A DNA stretch of 64,000 bases from an uncultured Roseovarius sp. (GCA_947497295.1 CANMFU010000002.1:62001-126000); one strand, 5' to 3'. Shown: positions 1 to 8,158, numbered from the stretch's first letter. Notes: generated by a model from the letters alone, not told the origin. Made by a program: numbers and translations.

Positions 1-127
1 GCTCTCCATGACTGAAGTTGAGGCGGAACGTGTCGACCCCTGCCTCAAAGATCTGGCGAAGCATGGCCGGGGCGGCACTGGCAGGACCGACGGTCGCCAC
101 GATCTTGGCGCGTCTGTTACGGATCAT
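1..127 (-). CDS. pyk: Pyruvate kinase, N-terminal fragment (ttuE-like position)
   Basis: The 42 codons visible start [17 protein letters not shown] and reach RLNFSHGE, the N-terminus typical of pyruvate kinase, which transfers phosphate from phosphoenolpyruvate to ADP in the cytoplasm. The rest lies outside the window. It is the third gene of a minus-strand run (tartrate dehydrogenase, glycerate kinase, pyruvate kinase), 18 bp after the glycerate kinase stop. That is the gene order ttuC-ttuD-ttuE of the Agrobacterium vitis tartrate operon, so this is probably a pathway-dedicated pyruvate kinase that finishes the route glycerate, 2-phosphoglycerate, PEP, pyruvate. The family call is firm; the dedicated role is inferred from context. 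Confidence 0.9.
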   Translation of the reverse strand, partial: MIRNRRAKIVATVGPASAAPAMLRQIFEAGVDTFRLNFSHGE

Positions 128-145
128 GGGGCTCTTCCTTGTGGG

Positions 146-1402
146 TCAGGCGACGAGGATCGCTCTGAAGTCGTTGACGTTCGTCAGGGTTGGGCCGGTG
201 CGCAGCAGCGCGCCAAGCGCTTCGAAGAAGCTGTAGCTGTCGTGCCTTGCCAGAAAGTCGCGGGCGGTGAGGCCTTGGTGTTCGGCCTCCTTAAGTGTTT
301 GGGGCGAGATGACAGCGCCGGCCGCGTCCTCCGTTCCGTCGATGCCGTCGGTGTCCACGGCGAGCGCGTGGATGCCGGCGTGGCCATTCAGGACGATCGC
401 CAGCGCGAGGAGGAACTCGGTGTTCCGCCCGCCGCGCCCCGGTGGCGTCTCACCGATGGTTACGGTGCCCTCGCCGCCAGACAGCAGGACGGCAGGTTCC
501 GGGACAGGCGTGCCGTGGGCGGCAACGGCGCGGGCAATTCCCGCCATCACCGTGCCCATCTGTGCGGCCTCGCCCTCCAGGGCATCTCCGAGAAGCACTG
601 GGGTGACACCAGCCTCTCGCGCCACCTCTGCCGCAGCCTCCTGCGACATCTGGGGTGTGGCGATCAGGCGGTAGTCGACGGCGAAATCCGGCTGCGCCTC
701 CACGGGACGCATCAGGATAGCGCACGCGGCTTCGGGCAGGGACGGGCCGAGCTTTCTTACCAGATGCGACAGGTCCCCCGCGCTGGTCGGGTCAGGCACG
801 GTCGGTCCCGAGGCGATGGCGGCCGGGTCATCCCCGGGCACATCCGAGATCGCCAGGGTCACCAGCCGGGCCGGTGCGGCTGCGCGTGCAAGGCCGCCCC
901 CTTTCACCCGCGACAAGCGTCTGCGGATGCGGTTCATGTCATCAATGGCAAGGCCAGAGGCTAGCAGCAGGCGGTTGACAGCGATCTTGTCATCCAGCGT
1001 CAACGGCGCTGCGGGCAGGCTCATGAGGGCCGATCCGCCTCCCGAGATCAGGGCCAGCACCAGATCCTCCGGCCCCGCCTGCTGGACGGTGCTCAGGATC
1101 TCGGCGGCGGCATCCATCCCTGCCTGATCGGGAACCGGGTGCGCCGCCTCGCGCACCACGATCCGATCCGTCGGCACCGCATGACCGTAGCGCGTCACGA
1201 CGAGGCCCGACAGGTCAACATCGGGCCAGGCCTTCTCCACGGCCCGGGCCATGGCGGCGGCGGATTTTCCCGCCCCCACCACGATGCACCGGCCCGTCGG
1301 CTTCTCCGGCAGATGGCGGGCGAGGGCCGTTGCCGGATCCGCGGCGGCGATGGCCGCGTTCATCATTCGCAGCAGCAGGCTGCGCGCATCCTCGTCCCGC
1401 AT
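146..1402 (-). CDS. ttuD: Glycerate 2-kinase, MOFRL family (TtuD, often annotated hydroxypyruvate reductase)
   Basis: 418 aa, the usual length for class II glycerate kinase. The N-terminal half has the family core CIVVGAGKSAAAMA (about 40-53), AAHPVPD and ALISGGGSALM. The C-terminal MOFRL domain shows LLSGGEGTVTIGE, GRGGRNTEF and AVDTDGIDGTEDAAGA. These enzymes phosphorylate D-glycerate to 2-phosphoglycerate; the older name hydroxypyruvate reductase comes from ttuD annotation. It starts 8 bp after the tartrate dehydrogenase stop and precedes pyruvate kinase, so the three are almost certainly cotranscribed. A clear paralogue lies at 39368-40645 in this window. The kinase role is inferred from family; substrate context comes from the operon. 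Confidence 0.92.
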   Translation of the reverse strand: MRDEDARSLLLRMMNAAIAAADPATALARHLPEKPTGRCIVVGAGKSAAAMARAVEKAWPDVDLSGLVVTRYGHAVPTDRIVVREAAHPVPDQAGMDAAAEILSTVQQAGPEDLVLALISGGGSALMSLPAAPLTLDDKIAVNRLLLASGLAIDDMNRIRRRLSRVKGGGLARAAAPARLVTLAISDVPGDDPAAIASGPTVPDPTSAGDLSHLVRKLGPSLPEAACAILMRPVEAQPDFAVDYRLIATPQMSQEAAAEVAREAGVTPVLLGDALEGEAAQMGTVMAGIARAVAAHGTPVPEPAVLLSGGEGTVTIGETPPGRGGRNTEFLLALAIVLNGHAGIHALAVDTDGIDGTEDAAGAVISPQTLKEAEHQGLTARDFLARHDSYSFFEALGALLRTGPTLTNVNDFRAILVA

Positions 1403-1410
1403 GTCTGGCC

Positions 1411-2544
1411 TCAGATGTTATCGCCGCGGATGGCGTCGCAGACGGCATCCGTGACCTGCTGCGTGTTGGCACTTCCGCCGACATCAGGCGTCATCACGCC
1501 GTCGGCGCAGACCTTCTCGACGGCGCGCATCATGCGTATGGCAGCATCGGCCTCACCCAGATGCTCCAGCATCTGCGCCGCCGTCCAGAAGGTAGCCACC
1601 GGATTGGCGATGCCTTTGCCGGTGATGTCGAAGGCCGAGCCATGGATCGGCTCAAACATCGAGGGATAACGGCGCTCGGGGTCGATGTTGCCAGTCGGTG
1701 CCACACCGAGGCTTCCGGCCAGTGCGCCGGCCAGATCCGACAGGATGTCGGCGTGGAGATTGGTGGCGACGATGGTATCAAGGCTCTGAGGGTTCTTGAC
1801 CATCCGCACGGTCATGGCGTCCACCAGCATCTTGTCCCAGGTGACGTCCGGAAACTCCTTCGACACCTCGGCGGCAATCTCGTCCCACATGACCATGCCG
1901 AAACGCTGCGCATTCGATTTGGTCACCACGGTCAGGAACTTGCGCGGCCGTGACTGCGCCAGTTTGAAGGCATAGCGCATGATCCGGGTGACCCCGACGC
2001 GGGTGAAAATCGCGACCTCGGTGCCGACCTCTTCGGGCAGACCCTTGTGGGCGCGGCCGCCATGACCGGAATACTCGCCCTCGGAATTTTCGCGCACGAT
2101 GACCCAGTCTAGATCGCCCGGCCCGACATTGGCCAGCGGCGACTGGATGCCCGGTAGGATCTTCGTGGGACGGACGTTCGCGTATTGGTCAAAGCCCTGG
2201 CAGATCGGCAGGCGCAGCCCCCAGAGGGTTATGTGGTCGGGCACGTCCGGCGCACCGACCGCGCCGAAGAAGATCGCGTCGAAGGCCTTGAGCTGCTCGG
2301 GGCCGTCCTCGGGCATCAGCGCGCCGGTTTTCTTGTAGCGCTCCGAGCTCCAATCGAACTCGGTCACGTCGAAGGTGAAGCCACCATCGCGGCGGGCCAG
2401 CGCCTCGAGGGCCTGAAGCCCGGCGGCGATGACTTCGGGGCCGATACCGTCGGCGGGAATGGCGGCAATCTTGTAAGTTTTCAAGGTCTGATCCTCATTC
2501 GGTTGCAATTGGCCGAACGCGTCGCCGGAGTGGTCGTCCATCAT
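1411..2544 (-). CDS. ttuC: Tartrate dehydrogenase (isopropylmalate dehydrogenase family)
   Basis: Member of the isocitrate/isopropylmalate dehydrogenase family, NAD- and divalent-metal-dependent. Seen: KIAAIPADGIGPEV near the N-terminus, the loop VRENSEGEYSG, TKSNAQ, VDAMTVRMVKNP followed by NLHADILSDL (metal-binding Asp), and EPIHGSAFDITGKGIANP near the C-terminus. The loop and the tartrate-operon context favour tartrate or malate over isopropylmalate. It oxidises tartrate to oxaloglycolate, which leads to glycerate, the substrate of the next gene. Two starts are plausible: ATG at 2544 with GGGAGGA 7 nt upstream (377 aa, chosen), or TTG at 2484 with GAGGA upstream (357 aa), which matches the family N-terminus better. 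It is divergent from the LysR gene. Confidence 0.9.
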   Translation of the reverse strand: MMDDHSGDAFGQLQPNEDQTLKTYKIAAIPADGIGPEVIAAGLQALEALARRDGGFTFDVTEFDWSSERYKKTGALMPEDGPEQLKAFDAIFFGAVGAPDVPDHITLWGLRLPICQGFDQYANVRPTKILPGIQSPLANVGPGDLDWVIVRENSEGEYSGHGGRAHKGLPEEVGTEVAIFTRVGVTRIMRYAFKLAQSRPRKFLTVVTKSNAQRFGMVMWDEIAAEVSKEFPDVTWDKMLVDAMTVRMVKNPQSLDTIVATNLHADILSDLAGALAGSLGVAPTGNIDPERRYPSMFEPIHGSAFDITGKGIANPVATFWTAAQMLEHLGEADAAIRMMRAVEKVCADGVMTPDVGGSANTQQVTDAVCDAIRGDNI

Positions 2545-2626
2545 CGTGCAGTCCTCCCATTCGCGACGCCCTGCAGCGTCCACTGAGGGCAGGTTACGGA
2601 AATGGTGGACTGGATAGCAATTTTCA

Positions 2627-2647
2627 GCGAATTATATAAAAACGTGC
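2627..2647 (-). promoter_or_regulatory. Putative LysR operator/promoter upstream of ttuC
   Basis: Read on the minus strand (toward ttuC), this stretch carries TTTATATAATTC followed by GCTG, a 12-mer that recurs at 3588-3609 on the plus strand. It includes a TATAAT hexamer, so it may be an overlapping -10 box and regulator site. It lies between the divergent ttuC and LysR genes. Binding by the LysR protein is inferred from position and repetition. Confidence 0.55.
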
Positions 2648-2663
2648 AATAATTAGGTGTGCC

Positions 2664-3578
2664 ATGGACATCCTGCAGTTGCGATGCTTCCTGGCGGCAG
2701 CGGACGAGATGCACTTCGGCAGAGCGGCAAAATCCCTCGACATGCTGCCCGCTTCCCTTGGCCGCCACATCAAACTCTTGGAGGAGCGTTTCGAGACACG
2801 CCTTTTCCTGCGCACCACAAGAAGCGTTTCGCTGACCGAAGCCGGGCAGGCCATTCTCGAGGATGCGCGCGCGCTTGTGGCCCAGGCCGATCGGTTCGAG
2901 GAGCGGCTGCGCGGCATGCGGCGCAGCGAGAGCCCGCTTCTGAAGGTCGGCGCCATCGACAGCGCAGCCAATGGGCTGATGCCGCAGCTTCTCCAGCTGA
3001 TGCGCGTTCATCACCCGGAGATCGAGATCCAGCTGATCGAGCAAAAGACCATCCACCTGCTACCCAAGATCCTGAGCGGCAGCATCGACATTGCCTTCTG
3101 CCGGCCGCCGGACATCCGTGATCCGAAGATCCACTTCCAGACCCTGTTTTACGAGAGCGCCGTGGTCTCCCTGCCAGACGATCACCCGCTGTCGGGTCGG
3201 CCCGCGCTTTCCATCCAAGATCTTGCCAATGCACCGCTCATTGTGCCGGACCGGCGTTCGCGGCCGCATTCGCACGACCTGACGATCAAGCTTTTCACGG
3301 ATGCAGGCCTTGGTGCCCGCATCGCTCAGGTGGCAGAAGAGAAGCACACGATCGTCAACTTGGTAGCCACCGGCGCGGGGCTCGCCATCGTTCCCCGGTG
3401 GGTGTCCCGCATTGCGGTGCCCGGTGTGGCCTTTGTCCCCCTTTCGGTGCCTGACGGATCAACGCGCAGCAAGCTGATCCTCGCCGCAGCTTGGGCCCGA
3501 GGCGCGCGTGATCCACGCCGTGACGCCCTTCTGGCGGTGCTGGAGCAGAACCTCACAGAAATCGAAAGCAGCGCCTGA
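2664..3578 (+). CDS. LysR-family transcriptional regulator of the tartrate locus (TtuA-like)
   Basis: 304 aa, standard LysR length. The N-terminal winged HTH (about 1-60) reads MDILQLRCFLAAADEMHFGRAAKSL and RLFLRTTRSVSLTEAG. The rest is the periplasmic-binding-protein-like effector domain, with FCRPPDIRDP and VATGAGLAIVPRWV. It is divergent from ttuC-ttuD-pyk and followed by a permease gene, the position of ttuA. A shared AT-rich motif lies on both sides of the gene, so the regulator likely controls both transcription units. The effector may be tartrate or a downstream acid; nothing in the sequence decides this. The start ATG is 119 bp from the divergent ttuC start. Confidence 0.92.
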   Translation: MDILQLRCFLAAADEMHFGRAAKSLDMLPASLGRHIKLLEERFETRLFLRTTRSVSLTEAGQAILEDARALVAQADRFEERLRGMRRSESPLLKVGAIDSAANGLMPQLLQLMRVHHPEIEIQLIEQKTIHLLPKILSGSIDIAFCRPPDIRDPKIHFQTLFYESAVVSLPDDHPLSGRPALSIQDLANAPLIVPDRRSRPHSHDLTIKLFTDAGLGARIAQVAEEKHTIVNLVATGAGLAIVPRWVSRIAVPGVAFVPLSVPDGSTRSKLILAAAWARGARDPRRDALLAVLEQNLTEIESSA

Positions 3579-3587
3579 GGGAATGTT

Positions 3588-3609
3588 GCAGAAGTTTATA
3601 TAATTCTGC
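3588..3609 (+). promoter_or_regulatory. Putative LysR operator/promoter for the permease gene
   Basis: An inverted repeat with perfect arms GCAGAA and TTCTGC separated by 10 bp. It contains TTTATATAATTC and is followed by TGG. The same 12-mer lies upstream of ttuC, with the same orientation relative to its target gene. It starts 10 bp after the LysR stop codon. No good -35 hexamer is visible at the proper spacing from the embedded TATAAT, as expected for an activator-dependent promoter. Confidence 0.55.
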
Positions 3610-3702
3610 TGGAGTAGGAATTTCTACGGTCTCACCTGATGCTCCGGAGGCAGAGCTTGTTCGCAAGACAAGCTGTCAGGGAGCCTTGGGAGGAGGATTT
3701 CC

Positions 3703-3732
3703 ATGTTCATTTCGACGGCGCTGCAACCATGA
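3703..3732 (+). CDS. Nine-codon leader mini-ORF with strong SD (speculative)
   Basis: ATG TTC ATT TCG ACG GCG CTG CAA CCA TGA, preceded by GGGAGGAGGATTTCC, a near-perfect ribosome binding site. It lies in the 266-bp leader between the LysR operator and the permease start. It could be a regulatory leader peptide, or the remaining start of a deleted gene. Too short to identify by homology. Confidence 0.25.
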   Translation: MFISTALQP

Positions 3733-3875
3733 TTTGAAGACGGTCCGGATGCGTAGCGGCGTCCGGTGCTGCCTGCTGATCGTCTGCCAGCAACAAGAGA
3801 CCAGCTCGCGCCACCGCTCCAGTGGCCTCGATCCGCATGCGGTCAAAGAACCGCTCGCGACTCCGGGAGGAAACC

Positions 3876-5144
3876 ATGAGTCCGACAACAATTACCCTTC
3901 TGCTTCTTGCCTTTGCGATTGTCATGTTCATCTGGGAGCGGATACCCCTCGCGGTGACAGCGATGATCGTCTGTGTCGCCTTGGCGATCACCGGCGTCCT
4001 CACCCCTGCCGAGGCCTTCGTCGGGTTCGTCAACAGCAACGTCATCCTCTTTGTCGCCATGTTCATCATTGGCGGCGCGCTGTTCCAGACCGGCATGGCC
4101 AGTGAGATCGGAGGGCTCGTCACCCGATTTGCAAGAACCGAGCGCCAGCTGATCGTTGCAATCATGCTGATCACGGCCCTCATGTCGGGGCTGCTCTCGA
4201 ATACCGGCACCGCTGCCGTGCTGATACCGGTCGTCATCGGCATTGCCGCACGTTCGGGCTTCGCGAGGTCGAGGCTCCTCATGCCGATCGTGTTTGCGGC
4301 CGCCATGGGCGGCAACCTCAGCCTCATCGGTGCCCCGGGCAACCTCATTGCGCAGGCAGCTCTCGAACCCGAAGGTCTTCAGTTCGGCTTCTTCGAGTAT
4401 GGCTACATCGGCCTGCCGATGCTGCTGGTTGGCATCCTCTTCATGGCGACGATCGGGTTCAAACTGCTGCCCAACCATCCGGTCGAGGGTGGTGAGGCCG
4501 CTGCTGTCGCCGGCGCGGCGGCTCCAGCTGCGCCCCAGTGGAAGAAGACCGCCGCGCTCGTCGTGCTGATCGTCACCGTCATCGGCATGGTGTTCGAGAG
4601 CAAAATCGGCATCCGCCTGCATATCACGGGTGCCATCGGGGCCATCGTCCTGGTTCTCCTTGGCGTCATCAACGAAAAGCAGGCTTATCAGTCTATCGAC
4701 GCCCGCACGATCTTTCTGTTCGGCGGCATCCTGTCCCTTGCAACGGCAATGGAGACCACAGGCGCTGGTGCTGCGGTCGCGAACTCCGTCCTTGGACTCC
4801 TTGGCGACGACACCCCAATGTTCCTCATCATGCTCGCCATCTTCCTGATTGCGGTGGCGCTGACGAACTTCATGTCGAACACTGCGACCACGGCGCTGCT
4901 CGTCCCGATCGGCCTGTCCATTTCGACCGCAATTGGGGCCGATCCCAGGGCGGTTCTCATGGCCATCGTCATCGGCGGCTCGCTGGCCTATGCCACGCCC
5001 ATCGGCATGCCGGCGAATGTCATGGTTCTCGGACCGGGAGGCTACAGCTTCAAGGACTATGCCAAGGCCGGTTTGCCGTTGATCCTCGTGTCGACCATCG
5101 TCAGCATGATCCTTCTGCCGATCCTCTTCCCGTTCTTCCCGTAA
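3876..5144 (+). CDS. SLC13/DASS-type anion permease, probable tartrate (dicarboxylate) importer
   Basis: 422 aa, very hydrophobic, about 10-12 membrane segments in two inverted halves. Each half has the DASS signature: LLSNTGTAAVLIP then GNLSLIGAPGN in the first, FMSNTATTALLVPIG then ATPIGMPANVMV in the second. Members couple Na+ or H+ to uptake of di- or tricarboxylates or sulfate. The ATG at 3876 was chosen because GGGAGGAAACC sits directly before it; an in-frame upstream ATG (3822) lacks such a site. The gene follows the LysR regulator and ends in a strong terminator. It takes the place of ttuB, which is an MFS transporter in A. vitis. Tartrate as substrate is inferred from context. Confidence 0.85.
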   Translation: MSPTTITLLLLAFAIVMFIWERIPLAVTAMIVCVALAITGVLTPAEAFVGFVNSNVILFVAMFIIGGALFQTGMASEIGGLVTRFARTERQLIVAIMLITALMSGLLSNTGTAAVLIPVVIGIAARSGFARSRLLMPIVFAAAMGGNLSLIGAPGNLIAQAALEPEGLQFGFFEYGYIGLPMLLVGILFMATIGFKLLPNHPVEGGEAAAVAGAAAPAAPQWKKTAALVVLIVTVIGMVFESKIGIRLHITGAIGAIVLVLLGVINEKQAYQSIDARTIFLFGGILSLATAMETTGAGAAVANSVLGLLGDDTPMFLIMLAIFLIAVALTNFMSNTATTALLVPIGLSISTAIGADPRAVLMAIVIGGSLAYATPIGMPANVMVLGPGGYSFKDYAKAGLPLILVSTIVSMILLPILFPFFP

Positions 5145-5167
5145 GAAACATCGATCATCAAACGACC

Positions 5168-5201
5168 AAAACGGCCGCAGACGCAGTTCTGCGGCCGTTT
5201 T
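5168..5201 (+). terminator. Rho-independent terminator after the permease gene
   Basis: Perfect 14-bp stem (AAAACGGCCGCAGA / TCTGCGGCCGTTTT) with a 6-nt loop and a T-rich tail, 23 bp after the permease stop codon. Confidence 0.92.
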
Positions 5202-5439
5202 CTTTCGCCCCGCTTCGTCAGCACCCAGACTGGGTCTATCAGTGGCTGGTTTGCGTGAGCTGCAGCGCAGCACCAATCATGCAAGTGCGGACTATGTTGC
5301 TATTGCTGCACCTGCATTCGCTGGCACCAACGCGAACGGCAGCAAGGGGCTTTTAATGTCGATCTGCAGCTCCTCGCGCCAGGGCGAGTGCCGGGCTGCC
5401 TCTGACCCGCGCACCCGGCCCACACCGGTCATTGGCCAG

Positions 5440-5545
5440 GATCACCATTGCCGCAGCGCGGCTTCACCAAACCGGCCATTCGTGCATCGCGCAGCATTTT
5501 TCCTGCGCCAAGGTCGGCGATGCGGACTTTGCTGCCGTTCGAGTT
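5440..5545 (+). repeat. Dispersed degenerate repeat, copy A
   Basis: Intergenic segment with GCTTCACCAAACCGGCCATT, CGCGCAGCATTTTT and GATGCGGACTTTGCTGCC. The same order of blocks, roughly 70-75% alike by eye, recurs at 7815-7910 in the same orientation. A short inverted match lies near 20780. The stretch 5202-5585 holds no gene that I can support. Confidence 0.6.
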
Positions 5546-5585
5546 TTGGCTGTTAAGGTCCGCTTTATGCGGTTTGCGACAGCCG

Positions 5586-6011
5586 TCATTCGTCCTTGGG
5601 GCTATCCGAGATTTTCACGGTTGCGATTGCGCGGCCAAGTTCACCCGAAAGCAGAGGCTTTGACAGCATCGCCAGCGGACGGATTGCCGCCCTCTCCTCG
5701 TCGGTCACCTGGTGCATGCTCCCGCTCACGATGATGGACGGAATATCCATCTCCGCACGAAGCACGAACGCCGCATCCTGCCCACGGCTCCCATCAGCAA
5801 GCTGAAGATCGACGATTGCAAGATCAGGAACCGACTTTAGGGCCATCTCGATCGCCTTCGTCGCGGTCGCGGCAATGCCGACGACGTCATGTCCCATTTC
5901 TTCGAGCTGCCCTTCCAGATCAAGCGCGATAAAAATGTTGTCTTCAATTACTAGCACTTTCAGAGCGGCGGCTCCCTCACTCGGGAAAATAAATGCGTGT
6001 CCGCCAGCCAT
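5586..6011 (-). CDS. Single-domain response regulator receiver
   Basis: 141 aa consisting of one CheY-like receiver domain. Seen: acidic pair in VLVIEDN (E23, D24), phospho-acceptor D68 in LAIVDLQL, the Ser in IIVSGS and K118 in LSKPL. There is no output domain. The ATG at 6011 has GAGGG at good spacing and overlaps the last 35 bp of the upstream kinase gene, so the two are translationally coupled. Single-domain regulators paired with HWE/HisKA_2 kinases are common in alphaproteobacteria, where they act in phosphorelays or light and general stress signalling. The specific target is unknown. Confidence 0.88.
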   Translation of the reverse strand: MAGGHAFIFPSEGAAALKVLVIEDNIFIALDLEGQLEEMGHDVVGIAATATKAIEMALKSVPDLAIVDLQLADGSRGQDAAFVLRAEMDIPSIIVSGSMHQVTDEERAAIRPLAMLSKPLLSGELGRAIATVKISDSPKDE

Positions 6012-7407
6012 TCTTGCCCTCTACTTCGATTGTCCCGCCCAATTGCGACGCCATCCCCTTAATCAAGCGCTGTCCGAGACCCGACGATGGTGACTTGATC
6101 TCTAAACGATCAGTAGACGAGCTTGTTCCGTCATCTGCGACCTCGAGAACGATCGTGTCGCCGCCGCTACGCCGTAGGCTGATGGTGACAGCGCCTTCGT
6201 CTTCGTTCCCGAAGGCGTGCTTGAATGAGTTGGTCACCAGCTCATTCACCGCCAGGGACAGTGTGATGGCCTTGTCGGTTGGAAGCCGGATCGGTTCCAC
6301 GTCGAGCGCGATTTTCACGCCCCGGCCTTCACTCGAAAGCGAAGCGTCAAGGTGCTCTTTCAACCTTTCCATATATCTGTCGATCTGAACCGAACTGACG
6401 TCTTCGTCCTCGTAGAGCGAGGCATGGATCGCCGCTACGGCGTTCACGCGCGTCGTAGCGGCCTTGAGCGACGCGCGAGCCGCCGCGTCCTCGGTCGCGG
6501 ATGCTTCCAGGTTAAGGATGCTCGTCACCATCTGGAGCGAGTTCTTCACCCGGTGGTTAACCTCTGCGATCAGGAGGTCACGCGCGCCGACCGCCTCGCG
6601 CAGACTCTCTTCGCGTTCGCGGATCGATGTCGCGTCAAGCACGATGCCGACGATCCTGACATGCTGCGTATCCGGATCTCGAACAGATTCGCCGTGCCCA
6701 ATGGCCCATCGCACGGTTCCGTCGGGGTGCATTATCCGGTAGTCGAGATGCAGGTCCGACCCAATGGTGCGACCGGCGCGCTCAATCTCGGCTATGGTCG
6801 CCCCATGGTCATCGGGATGGATGCGGTCAAAGAACTCCTGTGCCGTTGTGACAGTCTCTCCTGGTTCAAAGCCGAACAGGGCATCCAATTGCGGCGAGCG
6901 GGTCAGCCTCCCGGAAGCCGGGTCGAACTCGAAGTAGCTGAGCTCCGCACCGCGCATTGCAGCCCTTCGCTTCGCAGCGTCAGCGCGCTCCCCCAGAATG
7001 CTCCGCGTGACGTCTTCGGCTGTATGGATCACGTGGGTCACCCGTTCCGGCTCGGATGCGTCGGCGAAGACGGGTGAGTTCAGGATGCGCCAATATCTTG
7101 TGCCGTAGCGACCGTCGGCTTCCTGGACATCGTGCTGTCGCAACGGCATTTCCTGTGCCTCGCCAGTCGCGACAACTGCGTCTGTCGAGGCCTGCAATTC
7201 CGCCTCGGCGTCCGAGTTCGGATCATCTGGATTAGCTGGGAATGCCTCGAAAACCCGGTTCCCGATTAGTTCTTCGGGCTGGCGGCCCAGCATGGCGCAA
7301 TAACGTTGGTTCGCCGCGACGATCCGGAGGTCCGGCGTGAACACCATCTGCGCCGTCGGCGCTGCGTCGAAAAAAATGCCCAGATCGATACCGCTGACTT
7401 CATCCAT
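5977..7407 (-). CDS. PAS-PAS sensor histidine kinase of the HWE/HisKA_2 type
   Basis: 476 aa, apparently soluble. Two PAS domains are visible: about residues 8-130, with FTPDLRIVAANQRYCAMLGR, and about 140-265, with ELSYFEFDPASGRLTRSPQ. The dimerisation/phosphoacceptor region EVNHRVKNSLQMV follows near 283, then a HATPase domain with NELVTNSFKHAFG and EVADDG. The HRVKN box marks the HisKA_2/HWE class. The start ATG at 7407 has GGAGGGCACTAGA before it; a GTG 21 bp upstream is less likely. The kinase overlaps the downstream single-domain response regulator, its likely partner. The PAS ligand or chromophore cannot be told from sequence; no LOV cysteine motif was noticed. Confidence 0.88.
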   Translation of the reverse strand: MDEVSGIDLGIFFDAAPTAQMVFTPDLRIVAANQRYCAMLGRQPEELIGNRVFEAFPANPDDPNSDAEAELQASTDAVVATGEAQEMPLRQHDVQEADGRYGTRYWRILNSPVFADASEPERVTHVIHTAEDVTRSILGERADAAKRRAAMRGAELSYFEFDPASGRLTRSPQLDALFGFEPGETVTTAQEFFDRIHPDDHGATIAEIERAGRTIGSDLHLDYRIMHPDGTVRWAIGHGESVRDPDTQHVRIVGIVLDATSIREREESLREAVGARDLLIAEVNHRVKNSLQMVTSILNLEASATEDAAARASLKAATTRVNAVAAIHASLYEDEDVSSVQIDRYMERLKEHLDASLSSEGRGVKIALDVEPIRLPTDKAITLSLAVNELVTNSFKHAFGNEDEGAVTISLRRSGGDTIVLEVADDGTSSSTDRLEIKSPSSGLGQRLIKGMASQLGGTIEVEGKNGWRTRIYFPE

Positions 7408-7548
7408 TCTAGTGCCCTCCGGCAGCACGATTTAGCGAGAGCTCAGCACAAATATGCAAGCTTCAGCGTGATGTTGGAAAAACGGATACCAAACAGACTC
7501 TTGGGTGAGCAAGACGCATTCTTAGGGCTGCTATATAGCTTTTCGGTT

Positions 7549-7650
7549 GTCAGTAGCCCTCAAAGATGAGCACTGGTCTTGCTGCGACAAGTTCCAAAGG
7601 CCGGTTCAAGGGGTGTCAGCTGAGGTGGCTAATTGGCAGCTGAGGCATGC
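7549..7650. repeat. Possible remnants of transposon/IS ends (TGTCAG-starting blocks)
   Basis: Two blocks in a gene-free stretch begin with TGTCAG: one runs into TAGCCCTCAAAGATGAGCAC, the other into CTGAGGTGGCTAATTGG and a second CAGCTGAGG. The spaced CAGCTGAGG repeats look like transposase-binding sites of an insertion-sequence end, but no transposase lies next to them. Low confidence. Confidence 0.25.
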
Positions 7651-7814
7651 TCGCGGCTCGGTTGATGTCGGCTTTCAGCGCTTCCAACCCGTTTGTGCTT
7701 CGCGCAGCAATTGGGAGGTATGGGCTCAGAGCCGACCTGCGGCGGCGCGGCATGCATCGCGAGTACCCGGGCCCTCAGGTCGACATCCGGCCCGGTGCTG
7801 CCGCTCGCTTCATC

Positions 7815-7910
7815 GGTCAGTGCTGCGGTGCAGCTTCATCGAACCGGGCATTCGTGTGCCGCGCAGCATTTTGTCAACCTAAATGACGGAGTGCGGACTT
7901 TCCCGACCTT
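7815..7910 (+). repeat. Dispersed degenerate repeat, copy B
   Basis: Contains GCTTCATCGAACCGGGCATT, CGCGCAGCATTTT and GAGTGCGGACTTTCCC, matching copy A at 5440-5545 block by block and in the same orientation. Copies A and B flank the kinase/regulator pair. Apart from this repeat and the blocks near 7549-7650, the 790 bp between the kinase and the alcohol dehydrogenase (7408-8201) hold no supportable gene. Confidence 0.6.
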
Positions 7911-8158
7911 CGCGAGTGCAGCGGAATTTTCTAGGACCGGTCATTCAATCGCGTCGATTCTGGTAGGAATTCAACCGAAATTGCCTTTTGGCCCTACCCA
8001 GCTTGGCCGGTACCTGCTCGGAAAGCAGCGAGTAGGTTCCGCTGCTCCAACGTTAGGCCGGTGGAAAGTGAGCTCGACAGACGAAGCCTACGAGGCATTC
8101 GCAGCCTTCTCGCAAGCAGAAACGTTGTAACTATATCGAACCGAAGGCGTCGCGTGAC

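Noticed and set aside
3843..5276. 477-aa open frame opposite the permease gene
   Set aside because: Runs opposite a clear DASS transporter; its highly charged composition is the mirror of hydrophobic codons.
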